A DNA stretch of 64,000 bases. It comes from a bacterium. Its GTDB lineage: Bacteria > Planctomycetota > Planctomycetia > Pirellulales > Pirellulaceae. Of the stretch, positions 63,301 to 64,000 are shown one piece after another (the first letter of the stretch is position 1; each line of letters begins with the position of its first letter). The stretch is taken from assembly GCA_030430075.1 (NCBI GenBank), contig JAUIGN010000037.1, positions 18,756 to 82,755 on the forward strand, in the 5' to 3' direction. The notes beneath the pieces were generated by a model. That model searched no databases and was not told the origin of the DNA. It saw only the letters and a program-made list of their open reading frames with translations. The translations under genes and the position numbers were made by a program.

Positions 63301-63493
63301 CATCGAATCGGGCTTGCGGCTGATGAATACGGCGGCCCGCCATGATCTCCCCGCCGGCGAAGCGGAGCTTACCAAGCTCTCTTATCTGCTCGGCTACCAG
63401 GACAGCCGCGCCCTGCTGGACACCTGTTCCCGGCTCACCGCGGAAAACCGAAACCGGTTCCAGCGCCTCTTCGACGCCGCCCGAACCGGCTGA
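60374..63493 (+). CDS. glnE: Bifunctional glutamine synthetase adenylyltransferase/deadenylase GlnE
   Basis: The protein has 1039 residues from the ATG at 60374; a GTG at 60314 in frame would add 20 residues. It contains two copies of the GlnE nucleotidyltransferase domain. The first (about 225-245) has LGKLGGEELNYSSDIDLILI and the DLRLRPNG region, and GGIRDIEFVIQFLQLL follows. The second (about 754-775) has LGKMGGREPNYHSDLDLIFL, DSRLRPTGHSGVLAV and GGTMDIEFVVQMLQL. Both copies keep the paired DxD acidic residues. By family knowledge the N-terminal copy removes AMP from glutamine synthetase and the C-terminal copy adds it, under PII control. This links the cell to ammonia sensing. No glnA or glnB is in the window. 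Confidence 0.95.
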   Translation: MEIPQLVRYLDAPGEARPWLQSMGLENTQRGHGNLVAIARNGMTLDLLSVLCAQLEVHLPQLSDPDMALNNLDRYVAASRNPLALGSLFDRDRESLPALLRICSSSQSLSDSLIADPESFDLLRLTDGNPVSREILVEEVCNEVDDLDELPAIARALRRNKQRETLRIAYGDLIRQQTIEVVTRQISYLADATCEAAWQSARKSLEAQRGVPQSPSGRRARCVVLALGKLGGEELNYSSDIDLILIYDEDGRTDGERSISNQEFFDRLARRFVNLLSEQTEHGVAYRVDLRLRPNGKQSPIIQQAESMLRYYDVKGRTWERQAYVKARPIAGDLDLGREFLERLEPWIYRRFLSFADISGIKALKRRIERRAIREGDDERNVKTGHGGIRDIEFVIQFLQLLNGGDLPKIRTGNTMEAIAALEQAGCLTWQERSILEENYGFLRKLEHRLQIMFDLQTHRLPDDEAELRRVAIRMGYAQTDEGTALENFQVELQRKTELNRRMLDHLLHDAFGEQETAEPELDLVLDPDPSEATIGSVLGRYGFRDVPAAYANLMALSSERIAFLSTRRCRHFLAAIAPRLLQAIAATPDPDATLVNLSNVSDSLGGKGALWELFSFNPPSLKLYVQLCASSPYLSGILISNPGMIDELMDSLLLNKLPTREPLRATLAELCRGAEDIDPILHSFKHSEHLRVGVRDILGMEDIQARHQALSDIAEVCLCEIADRELERLTRRHGVPAFQDGPRAGQDCRGVILALGKMGGREPNYHSDLDLIFLYEGDGFTQPSRPGLRQDVTSNQHFFSQLAQRITKTVTQIGPAGRLYELDSRLRPTGHSGVLAVALDELARYFDSGQGQLWERQALCKARPIYGDPEACEQAMRVVHDCMIKPGWEPRHVTEIQAMRQRLEETAGQGNLKRGRGGTMDIEFVVQMLQLSHAAESPEILVPGTLDALVALAAAGYLEQDDAEFLSGSYRQLRNIESGLRLMNTAARHDLPAGEAELTKLSYLLGYQDSRALLDTCSRLTAENRNRFQRLFDAARTG

Positions 63494-63553
63494 CCACCGC
63501 TCGCGCCTGACCGCCCCAGACCTTCCAGCCCGTTACGGGCTCCCGTCGATTAC

Positions 63554-63755
63554 GCTCGGCGCGGGTCTCCGACGCTCATGCTCGGCGCGGGTCTCCGACG
63601 CTCACGCTCGTCGCGGGTCTCTGACCCTCATGCTCGGCGCGGGTCTCTGACCCTCACGCTCGGCGCGGGTCTCCGACCCTCACGCTCGTCGCGGGTCTCC
63701 GACCCTCACGCTCGGCGCGGGTCTCTGACCCCGCCGAAACCGCCGACCGAAGGTC
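63554..63755 (-). repeat. Family B array: seven 26 bp units plus hairpin cassette
   Basis: Plus-strand units beginning GCTCG start at 63554, 63580, 63606, 63632, 63658, 63684 and 63710, an exact 26 bp period (consensus GCTCGGCGCGGGTCTCCGAC plus CCTCAC). The last unit runs into GGGTC-TCT-GACCC (63719-63731) and GACC-GAA-GGTC (63745-63755). The array lies just after glnE and has no gene in it. Confidence 0.92.
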
Positions 63756-64000
63756 TCCCCCAAACACTTCCCTTGCACCTGCCCCGACGCGCCCTCACCA
63801 ACACCCCACCCCATCTCATTGCTGGGATCATCCATCGAGCGTTACCGCGAATCAACCATCATCCATCAGCCGGTGGGCGTTAGCCTGGGCTGTCAAAAAG
63901 TTGGGGTTGACGCGGTTTTTCGATGTCGTGATTTTATTCTTCTTCGGTATTCGATTTCCGCCCCTTGTTCTCCCCAGGTTGCGATAATGGTCAAAGCTAT
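63756..64000 (+). other. End of window: partial family A repeat and A/T-richer DNA
   Basis: CATCAGCCGGTGGGCGTTAG (63864-63883) is the left arm of a family A repeat, with no right arm. A T-rich stretch follows (63900-63960). No gene is seen before the window ends. Confidence 0.5.

Noticed and set aside
63554..63755. Possible CRISPR array
   Set aside because: The 26 bp units abut directly without unique spacers, there are no cas genes in the window, and the same units occur singly elsewhere.
63890..63935. Possible promoter TTGACG with a downstream A/T-rich hexamer at the window end
   Set aside because: The -10 candidate is weak and the gene it might serve lies outside the window.

Overview
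The window looks like a chromosomal segment of a planctomycete (Planctomycetota, probably Pirellulales-like). The evidence is two ECF sigma factor / Ser-Thr kinase gene pairs, two large secreted proteins with the N-terminal LEPR-XLL-type motif (xLExLxSRxxLAADL), a C-terminal planctomycete-style dockerin pair, a TIGR03009-like secreted protein, many predicted exported proteins of unknown role, and abundant dispersed intergenic repeats. There is no sign of a prophage, a plasmid backbone, rRNA or tRNA genes, or a CRISPR array.

Layout. 1-5.0 kb: the end of a glycerophosphodiesterase gene, a secreted beta-helix protein and an RTX-repeat protein with a C-terminal HEFGH zincin motif. 5.3-10.1 kb: an ECF sigma factor overlapping a WD40 receptor-type kinase gene. 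10.7-14 kb: small exported proteins, a lipoprotein and an exported alpha/beta hydrolase. 14.2-24.0 kb: a 3273-residue multidomain surface protein ending in a dockerin. 24.4-28.1 kb: a second sigma/kinase pair (TPR type) on the minus strand. 28.4-32.3 kb: a sulfur-handling set (MBL-rhodanese protein, TauE/SafE exporter, small exported protein, DsrE-like protein) preceded by a strong palindrome. 32.8-35.2 kb: an exported phosphatase-methyltransferase fusion and an unknown gene. 35.3-41.6 kb: a 2107-residue exported macroglobulin-like protein. 42-49.5 kb: hemolysin III, a Kelch protein coupled to a dimethylformamidase-like protein, a CsgG-like protein, a small membrane protein and a beta-hydroxyacid dehydrogenase. 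49.9-54.9 kb: a membrane-organisation operon (long NfeD, short NfeD, FloA and a small acidic/Pro-rich protein). 55.7-60.1 kb: a TIGR03009-like protein and two moeA paralogues, one fused to a PBP-like domain. 60.4-63.5 kb: glnE.

The most distinctive unexplained signals lie between genes. Three families of dispersed repeats recur: (A) a roughly 85-170 bp element with a partly palindromic TCAGCCG...GCGTTAGC core; (B) arrays of 25-26 bp units (core GGAGACCCGCGCCGAGC) flanked on one side by a conserved hairpin cassette; (C) a short element built on GCATGACGTCATGC. They sit between convergent genes or downstream of genes, and none has an obvious coding role. Gene starts were adjusted inward where a ribosome binding site or signal peptide supported a later start. 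All family assignments were made by reading the translated sequence, without database searches.
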